From Gnetum montanum (Eukaryota > Streptophyta > Gnetopsida > Gnetales > Gnetaceae), in the NCBI GenBank assembly GCA_015680685.1, contig MNCI01003962.1, positions 308,821-372,820 on the forward strand: a stretch of 64,000 nt of DNA, in the 5' to 3' direction. Positions 47,831 through 58,443 of the stretch are shown here, piece by piece. The notes beneath the pieces were generated by a model, which made no database searches, was not told the DNA's origin, and saw only the letters and a program-made list of their open reading frames with translations. The translations under genes and the position numbers were made by a program. The stretch's first letter is position 1; every line of letters begins with the position of its first letter.

Positions 47831-48766
47831 AGGCGCTTAAACAAAAAACACATCTTTAAGCTTGTATGACCTAATGATGACTTCTCAAGTTCATCATGAA
47901 GCCTTAGTACACATGTTAACATCGATCTCAATCAGCGAAGGCTTGCCCGCAAATGAACCTTCCATTCATGCAGTAATGTCTCCATATCAAGGATCAAGAG
48001 CTACATCACTAAGCTTCAAATGGATAATATAAAAATAGATGAAAAAATAGGAAAATTCACCACTGCACCGATGTTCATAACTATACAAGTAAATCAATTT
48101 AAAATACATAGGATGCATGTAGATGATGGAGCATCCACAAATGTAGTACCATACCCCATTATCAAATAGTTAGGGCTAACTAAACAAATCAAACCAACTT
48201 CCACGACATTCCTGAAATCGTTTAGTGGATCACGCGTAGTTTTCAAAGGAACACTAACTTTGGATTTCATAGCAGGGGATCGATTCCCCACGTCAGTTGA
48301 ATTTGTAGTCATAGACGAGATGCCTGGATTTAACTTGATATTGGGATGACCATGGTTAGCCCAATTGAAAGTGGTTTCCTCACCCATCTACCAAGAGATT
48401 CACTTACCCTATGAAGGTGGTGAAATCATTATACACGGTGATGTGGCTACACCCAACACCTATGCACACGTAGGCACAAACTATGGCTCAGAGGTTAAAT
48501 TTGATGAGCCCAAATAGGATGACACTACTCTCGAGCTTAAACAAGACACCATACCCATTGACAACCAAAATGATAGCCAATCTCCAAACTGTGATCCCCC
48601 AGAAGATATGGAAACATTACAAAACGTGGAATCATCGAAGAATGCTAACATAGGGGTCATTCCCCCAGACGTCTCATGGTCAGAATTATTATTTAACATA
48701 ATTAGCGAAGGAGATGCTGAATATACGATTACATCGACAGGCCCGACACACCATGTCAATCTTTGA
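47831..48766 (+). pseudogene. Retropepsin-like protease of element C
   Basis: Active-site region HVDDGASTN at about 48115-48140, in the usual D-x-G pattern, then FSGSRVVFKGTL, DFIAGDRFPT and EMPGFNLILG (48180-48350). The last reads LILG*PWL, a damaged copy of the GRPWL-type end. The tail runs to a TGA at 48764-48766, which I take as the end of the pre-intron coding part. Stops are few. Confidence 0.82.
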
Positions 48767-48779
48767 AAATTAAAGAAGC

Positions 48780-49075
48780 TACTCAACTGTTAAAACGACC
48801 AATCATCCAAAATGACATTAAACTACTACTCGTCCGAGATGACGTTAAACTACTACTTTTCCAAAATGACGTTAAACTACAATTGTCTGAAAAGATGTTA
48901 AAATAACACATGTCTGCAATGACATAAAACTAGCCAGGTCAGGAATGGCCAATTTATTTTAAAACCCACTGAAATAGTTTAAATCTCTCTTGTTTTCTTC
49001 TAGCCTGAAATGGCCTTAAACTAGAATGTCGTTGCACGCATGGCCCGAAATTGCCTTAAACTAGAACAAGTTACG
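48780..49075 (+). repeat. TTAAACTAG motif cluster, protease side of the intron, element C
   Basis: About eight units of the form AAATGACNTTAAACTACTA or CTGAAATGGCCTTAAACTAG, beginning just after the protease stop. Spacing is ~30 bp at first and then irregular. The donor of the pro-RT intron should lie near its start. Confidence 0.75.
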
Positions 49076-49395
49076 TTTCCATTTCTTTAAAATTACATTC
49101 TTGTTTGCATGTATAGTGGCATCCTTGCTTTACAAATTACTATGTCCCTTACATTTCTTCTACACAGTTATCATTTCAGTACATTCACACTTATATTTAC
49201 AAATAGTTAAAACAACAAAAAAAATAATACATATAAAATAAAAAAAATCTTTTGTGTTTACACTTGCGTTTATCAAAAGTTTGGACAAAACTTAAAATAA
49301 AATAAAAACTTGAATAACATAAAAACAACAAAAATGTATAAATGTATAAATAATAATATCAAATGTTAACATTGTATCATACATTTGTTTTCATA
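49076..49395. other. AT-rich stretch in the C intron
   Basis: Low-complexity A/T-rich sequence. I see no gene, repeat unit or signal in it. Confidence 0.5.
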
Positions 49396-49433
49396 NNNNN
49401 NNNNNNNNNAAAAAAAAAAAAAAAAAAAAAAAA
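49396..49433. other. Assembly gap (14 N) followed by a 24-bp A run
   Basis: The undetermined bases are 49396-49409 and the A run 49410-49433. The run length may be unreliable. The gap may hide a longer homopolymer. Confidence 0.9.
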
Positions 49434-49497
49434 CAACTGACAGAACCAACAATAAAAACTAAACATCAATGCTTGGAGGTGGTCGATCCCCAAATCT

Positions 49498-49551
49498 CTA
49501 TACATCATTAGCTCCTACTCCACTGGGGCCTGCTCCATCATCTCCACAATC
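49498..49551 (-). pseudogene. Antisense intronic gene, copy 4: candidate last exon (element C)
   Basis: After an acceptor GTTTGTTTATAG (minus strand), 17 codons read DCGDDGAGPSGVGANDV and stop. The composition and length of the tail resemble the end of copy 2 at 15669 (GDDAGVNGRGDANRNDP, stop). It is in the expected place, close to the protease side of the intron and antisense to gag-pol. I could not find convincing middle exons in C. Confidence 0.4.
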
Positions 49552-49954
49552 CTATAAACAAACGAAAATGAAAGTAACCATCAACAAAACATAAATATAC
49601 AAGAGAGAACTAGCAAGAGAAATAATAATAAAATGAATAACTACAAAAGTTGTATACCCCATGGGAGAAGTCCTCCGGTATTCATTTGGTGCGTTTAATC
49701 CTTAATAGGAAACATGGAAATTTGTTAGGTAATGCCAACATGAGAAGGATAACGTTTGCAAAAATTATGATTAATAGTTTATGTTACAACCATAGGTAAA
49801 AACAACTCATTGTTCGCATTACCTTGGAAAAGTGACTCACGATTGCAGAGGGGAGGTACTCATGCTGCACACAAGACGACAATAACTTAAGATAAAATGC
49901 AAATAATTCATGATAGTGCTTTAAATCCCAACTCACGCTATGCCCACAAACACA
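49552..49954. other. Unassigned part of the C intron
   Basis: A mixed sequence with a few CTCATGCTG words. No coding feature can be supported. Confidence 0.4.
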
Positions 49955-50026
49955 GACGTCCACATGTGATATTCACGCCAATACTAAGGTGACGTCCACA
50001 TGTGATATTCACGCCAATACTAAGGT
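49955..50026. repeat. Exact 36-bp tandem duplication
   Basis: Two identical copies of a unit starting GACGTCCACATGTGATATTC lie at 49955-49990 and 49991-50026. In a region where everything else has diverged this must be recent, or an assembly artefact. Confidence 0.9.
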
Positions 50027-50379
50027 ATGCTCATACTGCAACTTAGGGGAGTAATTCACTCTTAAGTTTTAGACCAAAATACATTGCCAAGTAAATGAAG
50101 TAAACGAACTCAACCTGTAAAAAAAAGTGATCCACACTATGAGTATGGAGAAAACACTCATGCTGGGTATCAACACTCACCCTGGGTATCAACAACAATT
50201 CACGCTCACGCTACAAACTGAAATCAAGCACTCGCAGGGTACAGTAAATATGATAAAAATAAACTGACGCTGTTGGGACCAAAGCAAACCCACGCTGATT
50301 ATGGGTGGGAGGCCAAAGCACACTCACGCTGGCAAAGAAGCCCGAATCACTCGCGTGGCATTTTACTTCTATCTTATTT

Positions 50380-50660
50380 ACTGTACAGACGCATGGATTG
50401 TATCCATTGGTAAGGCAATGGATACAGTAAGCCCATTTTTGAACAATGTTCACTACGCAACCAAAATAGGTTTGATCAGAGAGGGCCACTGCAATAATCA
50501 CCGTATAATCAATCAGAGATTCAGGTTGCGTAGTGAACATGGTGATGGATAAGAGGGCAATGGATACCATAAACTGTACCCATAGTCCTTGAACTGGAGC
50601 ATTTTTGTATCCGATAGCCCGTATACTGTATCTGATAGCCCATATACTGTGTCCAACACC
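50380..50660. repeat. Foldback sequence in the C intron
   Basis: GTTCACTACGCAACC at 50448-50462 is repeated inverted at 50524-50538 with a 61-bp loop. Just upstream, GTATCCATTG and CAATGGATAC form a second small hairpin at 50399-50424. A GATAGCCCGTATACTGTATC / GATAGCCCATATACTGTGTC direct repeat lies at 50613-50656. It may be a MITE or foldback remnant, but terminal repeats and a target duplication are not evident. Confidence 0.55.
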
Positions 50661-51915
50661 TGTGACCTGATTGCTCTCTCCTTTTCTTATACGCTAGCCA
50701 TAGCTCCAGCATCTATTTCATGGCCTCTCTAATACCAGGGTAAATAGATTTTTAAATAGTTGAACAAGCATCCATCCATCATCATGTTCATGACTCATGA
50801 CCCACGACGATGACCTTGTTTTGTCTTTTTTTCTTTTTTAAACAGAAATATGAGTAAAAGAGCAAAAAACCAGCAATGAACAATAAACACACGTGAAAGT
50901 GCTAGTCATGGCAGAACCTTTGACACTCCCAAAGGCAAGAAAATCCATACAAATGTAATGTTTTCCTTGCACTCGTCCAAAACTCGATTTCCGTATGACC
51001 CATACTTGCCCCTTCGGCCTTTGATTACCATAGTATTTATTCGTACTCCCTAGTTTTCTGTGATCCATCTCATGCCACTGCCACGAATCTTGCCACTTAA
51101 CAATGAAATGAAATTTTTGGTATGATTCGGCCAAACCATAGTTTTAGGATTCCTTGTCTGGCTTGACCCTTACGCGTGGGAACTGCGTAGCAAGGATTAA
51201 TACCATTCCCAGAATGTGAGTTTTTTTTTTTTTTTTCAAAAAATAAAAACCTCCAATCAAAAAGGCGGTGATCGAAGCTAGGATGTTGTACTGATATTAC
51301 ACTGGAATCTTCCTAAGAGTAGTGGAAGATTCAGCTTAATCGCGACCACTACTATGGAGCGGGAATGAGCGATCCAAAGATTGGATCATGAGCATAAGAC
51401 TCTGAACCTGCTCATTATCAAACATATACCATTTGTATAAAATCAGTCCTAAGGACAGGATAAGCACTCTTACAAGGCTTAAGCAATTCCTTCATGTGGG
51501 AACGTTGATCTCAGTCTAAGTATTTAGATTTTAGGTAAGATTTCGGGGCAACCTTGAATCCTCAGGCCAAGGCCTCTGGCAGGGTTTCACCATAGAAACA
51601 GCGGCACGGAGAAGATGGAATGCCACATTTAGCTCTTCATTGGACAAGTCTAGATGTCCAACAAATGGGATCACATCGCAAGTTGCATCTAACAGTCAAG
51701 GTATGCGCAAGTAATCCAGCGTGACATCTAACTGGACTTAACTGTCTCGATTCGTTAGATGGTATAGCTAATTTATGAAATCGAACAGTTAAAGACTACC
51801 TCATCAGACACATGCAAGTAATCCAGCATGAATCTAATTGCTCAAGTTGTAAAAACACCTCATGAATCGAGACAATACCATCATACCAACTTGAGGCATG
51901 AGACGTTGATCCAAA
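50661..51915. other. Unassigned insertion-like segment in the C intron
   Basis: Base composition is closer to even than in the neighbours, and the element-wide CTCACGCTG words are missing between about 50700 and 51900. It has a T run at 51221-51236. GCAAGTAATCCAGC occurs twice (51709 and 51816), and CTCAAGTTG...CAACTTGAG forms a hairpin near 51850-51895. A retroposon read on the minus strand, with its poly-A at 51221, is possible, but I recognise no promoter boxes or coding domain. The 98-codon minus ORF at 50838-51134 has no recognisable motif. Confidence 0.35.
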
Positions 51916-52099
51916 TTGCAAGGCTGGGTATCAACAACAATACCACTACTCACGCCGTCAAATAAAAGGCTGAACTCATGCTGCATATTGAGATCAAACA
52001 CTCACAGTAAGGCGAGAATATTCACCCATACTGTTAAAGAAGCCCAAGTCGCTCACATAGTGCACGCAAAGTTAGGCGCTCGTATTCATTCAAAAAAAA

Positions 52100-52290
52100 A
52101 ACTTTTGCCGAGTATGTGAAAACCAAACTACTCACACTGATACAGAAAACCAAACTACTCACACTGATATGGAAAACTAAACTACTAACACTGATACAGA
52201 AAACTAAACTACTCATGCTAATACTGAAAACCAAACTACTCACACTGATGTTAAAAACCAAACTACTCACTCCGATACTGAAAGCTTGTA
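52100..52290 (+). repeat. ~28-bp tandem repeat in the C intron
   Basis: Six to seven units of AAACCAAACTACTCACACTG with a variable GATACAGA part. It contains the ACTCACACTG/ACTCATGCTA word typical of this element. It is open on both strands only because it is repetitive. Confidence 0.8.
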
Positions 52291-52735
52291 CTCATGCTAA
52301 TAATAATCTTACCTCAAACAGAAAACACTCATGCTGGAATATTCACTCACGATGATGATGATGATTTGATCGCAGACTCACGCTGCATATGGTCCTGTAA
52401 TCATGTTTATTTTGGCCCTTTATTCGCTCACGCTGACGTTGGGACAGGCACTCATGCTAATGCTTTGTCCTGTATTCATGTTAACATTGATCCTAGCACC
52501 ACATTCACGCTAATCTTTGAGTCATGTACTCATGCTGGATAGGGCAACCAAAACTAAGAGCTCCAAATTCCAGATTGAAATAGAACACAATGGGACGCAG
52601 TAAAGAAATCAAAACAACCAAAGAAATTATCTAGACACACCAAAAATCCATGGCACTACTAACTCACTTTGCATCCCATTCCTGCAACGAAAACAACGAA
52701 AACAGAAATGGCAAGCGAAAATAGAGGGAGGAAAC
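52291..52735. other. C intron segment rich in CTCACGCTG / CTCATGCTG words
   Basis: About ten copies of the word at irregular spacing, for example near 52328, 52376, 52428, 52451, 52505 and 52528. The same words fill the LTR of this element (43300-44620) and 49930-50340. No coding support. Confidence 0.6.
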
Positions 52736-52860
52736 TAACTTGTGAGGTGTCCCATCCATGATGAAACCCTCAGTCATGGGAGATGCTGAAGTAGTTCTTC
52801 CCCTTCCTCTATGAATGCTAGGCTTTCCTGTTTCTTCCCTTTCCTGTGTTCCTATTTCTC
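52736..52860 (-). pseudogene. Weak candidate for exon 1 of the antisense gene in element C
   Basis: On the minus strand an open stretch includes HRGRGRTTSASPMTEG and ends CCTCACAAG before TTAGTT, in place of the CCAAG-GTAGGC donor of copy 1. The basic composition and position (antisense, toward RT) fit exon 1, but residue identity is low and no ATG is clear. Confidence 0.2.
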
Positions 52861-53185
52861 CTATCTCCCCATCTCTTCACGCTGCACATCTACTTGGGCA
52901 TCATTGTCCTGGCTCACTCATGCTAACTACCATCACATCCAAGTAACTCATGCTTTGAGGAAATTTTTGGGGGGAGGAAACTCACGCTGCTCGTCATTTT
53001 CAAATCACTCACGCTTGCATCCCGTCTTTCCCATTGTATCACCTATCCACACATGGTGCATTTTTCTTCATCCTTTATCTTTTATTATTTTATTTTATTT
53101 TATTTTCACTTTGTGTTATCAATATGCTTCGAAGGCAAATAATTTCTTATGCATGTTTAAATATCCCTTTTTTTGCAAAAAATAT
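52861..53185. other. RT-side intron sequence of C
   Basis: Contains a few CTCACGCTG words and a T-rich TTTTATTTTATTTTATTTT run at 53085-53105. The long plus-strand open frames here (52811-53209 and 53034-53330) have no protein-like features. Confidence 0.4.
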
Positions 53186-53456
53186 ATGCATGGCCTGGTA
53201 CGGCCTTAAATTGCCACACATGGCCTGGTATGGCCTTAAACTACCACCTTGGCTCGGTACGGTCTTAAACTGCCATACATTGGCCCGATACAGCCTTAAA
53301 CTACCACACATTGGCCCGGTACGGCCTTAAACTGCCACGTATTGGCCCGGTATGGCCTTAAACTGCCATCCATGGTTGGTATGGGCTTAAACTGCCACCC
53401 CCAGCCTAGTATGGCCTTAAACTGCCACACGTCTAGGCACGATGGTAAACTACCCT
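53186..53456 (+). repeat. TTAAACTGCCAC tandem array, RT side of the intron, element C
   Basis: Nine units of 29-31 bp, consensus TGGCCCGGTACGGCCTTAAA then CTGCCACACAT, starting near 53191, 53221, 53251, 53281, 53312, 53343, 53372, 53403 and 53434. It ends about 90 bp before the predicted acceptor. It is the most regular member of the motif family on the RT side. Confidence 0.85.
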
Positions 53457-53548
53457 TAGAATACCATTGGTTACATTTAAATGTAAAATCAATTTCTTAA
53501 GAAAAAGGAAAACTCACACTTGCTGACATAGCTCTCTGTTTCATTAGC

Positions 53549-53550
53549 AG
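53549..53550 (+). other. Predicted splice acceptor of the pro-RT intron, element C
   Basis: The sequence CTCTCTGTTTCATTAGCAG precedes GAGCAAACACATGG. The downstream ATG (53561) is in frame with the whole pol region to 57007. Matches the sites in A and B. Confidence 0.6.
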
Positions 53551-54770
53551 GAGCAAACACATGGATAGCAAGCAACTCTTCATACCGTTGTCTATCAATG
53601 GACCACATGGAGCAATTAAATGAGAAATCAATCTAGAGTTAATTGATTCAGACTCTCCAACATATGATAATTTAGTGGCATCAACCCAAGAAACACTAGA
53701 TTGCTTTAAAGGAATAACAAAATATCTGAACCTAGAAGCCAATAACATCACTAAAGATCCCCTAGTCGAAGTCCCCATAACTACATTAGATGGAGAGGTT
53801 AAAATTTTAAAAATAAGTACTCTATTGAATCCACAACTCGCCAGTGACATAACTCAAGTGCTAAGAGAAAATATGAAAGAATTCACTTGGTCTTACATTG
53901 ACATGCCTGGGCTTGACCCTCGAATAGTCTAGCATAACATTATACTTGATCCAAAACTAAGACCAGTGAAACAAAAAGCACGCAAGGTCAAGCCTGAAAT
54001 AGTGTTGGTACTTCACAATGAGATCACGAAGCTTTATCAAGCTGGCTTCATTCAAGCTGTGGACTATGATGATTGGGTATCCAACATGGTTATAGTCCCA
54101 AAGAAAAATGGGAGCATTCGTCTATGTATTGACTTCCGTGACCTCAACGTTGCAACCATAAAGAATGACTTCCTGCTACCTAGCATTGATCAACTTGTTG
54201 ATTCAACTGCTAGACATGCATTGTTATCCTTTATAGATGGATTTTCAGGATACAAATAGATTAGGATCAACCCCGAACATCAACTTAGGACAACCTTTAT
54301 GACACCATAGGGTACATTTTGTTATACAATGATGTCATTCGGTCTCAAGAACACTGGGGCTACATATCAATGAGCGATGACATTCATCTTTAGTGATTAC
54401 ATGTTTAACTCGCTCAATGACTATGTAGATGACATTGCGGTCAAATCAAAAACAACTGAGCAACATGTACAAGATCTAGACTTGGTACTGAAATGTTGTC
54501 TAAAATACGAACTTAGACTCAACCCGAAGAAATGTTTCTTTGGGGTTAGAATAGGAAAAATGCTTGGATTCATCGTGTCTGAGATAGGGATATGAGTAGA
54601 TCCGGATAAGATTAAAACAATAACAAATCTAAAACCACCTAGCAACCTTACTGAACTTCATGGTTTACAAGGTAGATTATAGTTTATCAAACGTTTCATT
54701 GAAAAAATTACGGACAAGTTGAGGCCTATGCAGCACTTATTACATAAGAATGTCCATTTTGAATGGACTT
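53551..54770 (+). pseudogene. Reverse transcriptase of element C
   Basis: From the ATG at 53561, all pol pieces to 57007 are in one frame, so decay is by in-frame stops only. Motifs are KDPLVEVPI, TWSYIDMPGLDP, WVSNMVIVPKKNGS, LCIDFRDLNVAT, FIDGFSGYK, FCYTMMSFGLKNTGATYQ and the active site YVDDIAVKS, both Asp kept. Stops read as decayed codons: YK*IRI (CAG), TP*GTF (TGG), YQ*AMT (CGA). Closest to the RT of A and B. Confidence 0.88.
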
Positions 54771-55140
54771 CACAGTGCCAAGAAGCCTTTGACAACATCA
54801 AAATGGTACTAGCTCAACTATTGACAGTTCATCCACCATAGAATAATAAACCATTCTATATCTACCTTGCAACATCCGATTCTTACATTGTGTCTATGCT
54901 TTGTCAGAAACATGAGGACAGAACTAAAATCCTTGTTTACTAATTGAGCCATACATTAGTAGCCTACGAACAATGTTACAATGACGTAGAGAGGTCATGC
55001 CTTGCCCTTATCTTTTCTTTAAAGAAGTGGTAACATTATCTCTTCCGTAACCAAGTTAATATCATCTATAAAGAAAATGTGCTCAGAGTTATCATGAACA
55101 ACATATACGAATCAAGCAAGATAGCTAGATGGAAAGCGAT
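54771..55140 (+). pseudogene. Gypsy-type RNase H of element C
   Basis: Follows RT in frame: SQCQEAFDNIKMVL, IYLATSDSYIVSMLCQK, LSHTLVAYEQCYNDVERSCL and LKKW, then a stop before HYLF. Typical positions of the catalytic Asp and Glu are present (TSDS, NDVER). Three stops interrupt it. Confidence 0.8.
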
Positions 55141-55720
55141 GATTGCTAAGTTTGAGCTACACTACATAGCTCAATCATTAGTTAAAGGTCAAGCTGTAGT
55201 CAATCAAATGACGGCATCACCGATGCAAGACCAAGAAACGATCAACCTAGAGTTTCCAGATGAGAACGTAAACACAATAGATACAGTACCTAATAACTAC
55301 GACGTAATATTAAACTTTGATGGAGCATCAACCTCCCGAGGAGGAAGTGCTGCAGTAGTTATCACATATCCCTCTGGAAAGATTCGACTCTTTACTTATC
55401 GTTTAAAATTTTCTTGTACTAACAATGTGGTAGAGTACAAAGGTCTTCTTAGAGGTCTCATGGCAGCACTAACTTCAAAAACCACTCGGATCATAGTTAG
55501 AGGCGACTCACAGTTAGTCATCAATTAGGTCATAGATGTATACACATGTAAAGATTTACATTTACAACCATACTATGACTTGGCAAAACACTTGTTGAAA
55601 CAATTCACATACATAGATGTGCAACATGTTTTCAAAAATGAAAATACCATCAAAAATGCACTTGTAACACTAGCCCTAAATATTTCACCTAACATGTTTC
55701 ATGCGTTGCCCAGTTCCATA
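55141..55720 (+). pseudogene. Archaeal-type RNase H of element C
   Basis: Shows LNFDGASTSRGGSA (Asp), NNVVEYKGLLRGL (Glu) and VRGDSQLVI (Asp). The last catalytic Asp is lost: NTIKNALVTLAL, against NTVADALATLAL in A. One stop follows SQLVIN. It lies between gRNH and IN, confirming the Tat lineage. Confidence 0.85.
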
Positions 55721-55779
55721 ACAAGTTGTGCCAAGCCCATAACTGATGCTCTCGATGAACTACCCATAACATCTATTAG

Positions 55780-57007
55780 CACGACGCATGCCATGGAATG
55801 GTATGACGATATAAAGGAGTACCTGCTACATGGTGAACCACCTCAACATCTAATGAATGCTCAGAAAGATGCAGTACGGAAATGCTCTCAACAATATGCA
55901 CTAGTAGGAGACACGCTATGTTGCAGATCCTATGAAGGCATTTTGTTAGTGTGCGTTAGTAACATTGATGGCCAAACCGTTGTGGAGCAGATGTATGAAG
56001 GACTTTGTGAAGGACACATAGCACCCAAAGCAAATGCAACCAAAATTAGACATTTGGGCTACTATTGGCCGCACATGGAGTATGACTGTTTCTCCAAAGT
56101 CAAAACGTGCAGCACCTATCAAAAACATGGTAATCTCATACATGTGCCACCTAATGAGTTGCATATAGCTGAAATCACATGGCCTTTCCAGAAATGGAGG
56201 TTAGACATCATAGGACCAATAACTCCCCCATCTTCTGCAGGACATAGCTTCATTAAATCAAAAAAAGTATGCAGCTTCATCCTTGAAAACATTGTGACTC
56301 GTTTGGGCATTCCAATGACCATAATCACTGATAACGGGCCACAATTCAGCAATGTCGAAACCAAAACCTTTTGTGAGAGCCTAGGCATCAAACATTCATT
56401 TTCATCACCATACTATCCTCAGAGCAACGGTCAAGCAAAATCCACAAATAAAATGGTCATCATGGTGCTTAAGAAAATGCTTAATCAAAGGAAAGGAAGA
56501 TGGCACGAATAACTAGTTTACTCATTATGGGCATATCGAACGACATACATAATATCCAAAGGTAAAACATAGTATATTCTTGTTTATGGTTCAGAAGTTG
56601 TTTTACATTTGGAGTTGTAGGTACCTTTGTTGCGGATCACACTCTCCAGACTCCTCAATGAAAGTCAAAACAATGACTCGCACATTGTTGACCTTGACTC
56701 GATGGAGGAGGAACGAACATGCACGCTGGATCAAATCGAGTGGTACCAGAAGCAATAACAATGGCAAAATTGACATGACATTCATAAATGCCCAATCAAG
56801 GAAGGTGACCTTGTCCTTAAGGTGGTCCGTGAACACACGGACAAATTCTCAGCCAACTGGGAAGGGCCTTACTTAGTTACCAAAGCATACGAAAATGGAG
56901 TGTTCAAACTAGCCGATATGGATGGTAACAAGCTTGCTCATCCAACAACCACAAGCCATTTTATATTTGAACAAATCCTTAGGTATGCATTTGTCCTAGC
57001 ATCATGA
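55780..57007 (+). pseudogene. Integrase of element C
   Basis: The zinc region is YEGLCEGHIAP (first His lost) and CSTY (second Cys of the pair lost). The core shows WRLDIIGPI, TDNGPQF and NGQAKSTNK, with the catalytic Glu replaced by Lys. About 19 residues around the KWVEA segment are deleted: GHSFI joins directly to KSKKVCSFILENIVTR. The C-terminal domain is at 56822-57007 (TDKFSANWEGPYLVTKAYEN). A poorly readable piece at 56513-56821 lies between core and C-terminus. Inactive. Confidence 0.85.
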
Positions 57008-57315
57008 TGGTAAACTAATACTATAGATTCTTCCTGGAATCATGACGATAAACTGATACCATAGAGCAGTCCTTGCATCATGACCTAAAATTGATACCAC
57101 AGATCATCCAGAATGACAATAAACTACCACACTCTCATCTGACAGAGTTTACTAAGACTATAAATTAGCTCGCCTCTCCAAAGTTCATCATGACTATAAA
57201 CTAGCATTGCATTGTCCGCTATGATGCTAAACTCGCAATGTCCAACAGGTGATGACGTAAAACTAATCCACAACAATCCACCAAGACTATAAACTAGCAA
57301 CTTCTTCTCTGGCCT
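57008..57315 (+). repeat. TTAAACTAG-type motif cluster after IN, element C
   Basis: About ten loosely spaced units such as CATGACGATAAACTGATACC, GACTATAAACTAGC and GATGACGTAAAACTAATCC. The position matches 6606-6670 in A and 28031-28320 in B. Confidence 0.7.
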
Positions 57316-58443
57316 ACTAATCTATTGTTGTAATCAAATGGCATGTCATCATTAACCTGCTCAATGAATTCATCACATGGACTCTGACAACATTGCCGCT
57401 GCTCAATTTTTTTTGCCTGCAATTGCATGCGGTGTCTCCATCCCATCGGTTGCATCTATGTTTAAAGTGTTAAGATAACTCATTCACTCATGGTTTTCTT
57501 GTCTGCTTGGAGTTGTGTTTGCAGGATGACACCCATAGATGTTTGTACACGGATGTACTTCATCATAGCAACAAGGTACCACATTGTTCCTTATGCATGT
57601 AACCAGGTTAATCAAACCGTTCACAAGTACATTCATAGTTCCCCAAATGTTCCTCATTCCCTAGCATGTTCTCTCTACTCTATTCAGTTACATTTCTCGG
57701 ATACATCCCAGTCACCTGAAAACTTGAACCACACTATTGCACATTGTAACTCTCCAGGCAGTTGCGCAACATGGCATAGCCCATGATACAATCACAAGCA
57801 CATGAGCATGAGCACAACATTAAAAAAAAATGCTCTTTCCACAAAAACAAAAAAAATACAAAAATAAAAAATAAAAAAAACAAAAATTGAAAAAAAAACA
57901 TAAAAAAATATATAAAAAAAATCATAGAGAAAAATCCATCACAAGACCCTTGACACTTCCCATACAAGCCCCAAGCGGGAAGGTACTTGTCTTGGAAGAA
58001 AACACTCATGTCTCAAAAAATTATGTTGCGTCCCACCGCATGGCTTTGGCTGTTGGACAACGGGTTCCCTTTGACACTTAACAAGGGTCTTGTTTCTCCA
58101 AAGAACGCACCACCTCATTATGTGGCTTTGGTTATGACAACGAGTTCTCTTAACTAGGATATAAGAGTCTCATTCCTCCAAAGGACACACATCCCATGCC
58201 TTGGTCCCAAGTCCGCTAAATACTGGATGTTGACAAGGACCAACATGATGTGTTCACACAATAGCATTATCCTTCGCACAGTTAAACAAAATCATCCCTT
58301 CATCAATCCCTGATCTCATAGTAACAAACCTTCTCCCTATACATCTCAAAAACTCATTTCCCGATCCCATGTACTTCTGAACACGGTGCGATTACATTTG
58401 GACAAATGCCAAAGAACAATGCTTGATCCCTAGTTGCTTGTGG
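57316..58443 (+). other. 3' non-coding region of element C
   Basis: No coding sequence is supported. An A-rich low-complexity run fills 57820-57930. A ~95-bp unit containing GCATGGCTTTGG or TATGTGGCTTTGG, AACGGGTTCCCTT or AACGAGTTCTCTT, and CTCCAAAG is present twice in tandem at about 58020-58200. It is similar to the repeated box at 27050-27125 of element B. Confidence 0.55.

Noticed and set aside
50211-50570. A 119-codon minus-strand open frame in the C intron
   Set aside because: It spans the foldback sequence and shows no protein-like composition or homologue in A, B or E.
52811-53330. Plus-strand frames of 132 and 98 codons
   Set aside because: They consist of T-rich intron sequence and the TTAAACTGCCAC array translated as repeats.
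53497-53850. A 117-codon minus-strand open frame
   Set aside because: It is the complement of the start of the RT region of element C, whose plus frame carries clear RT motifs.
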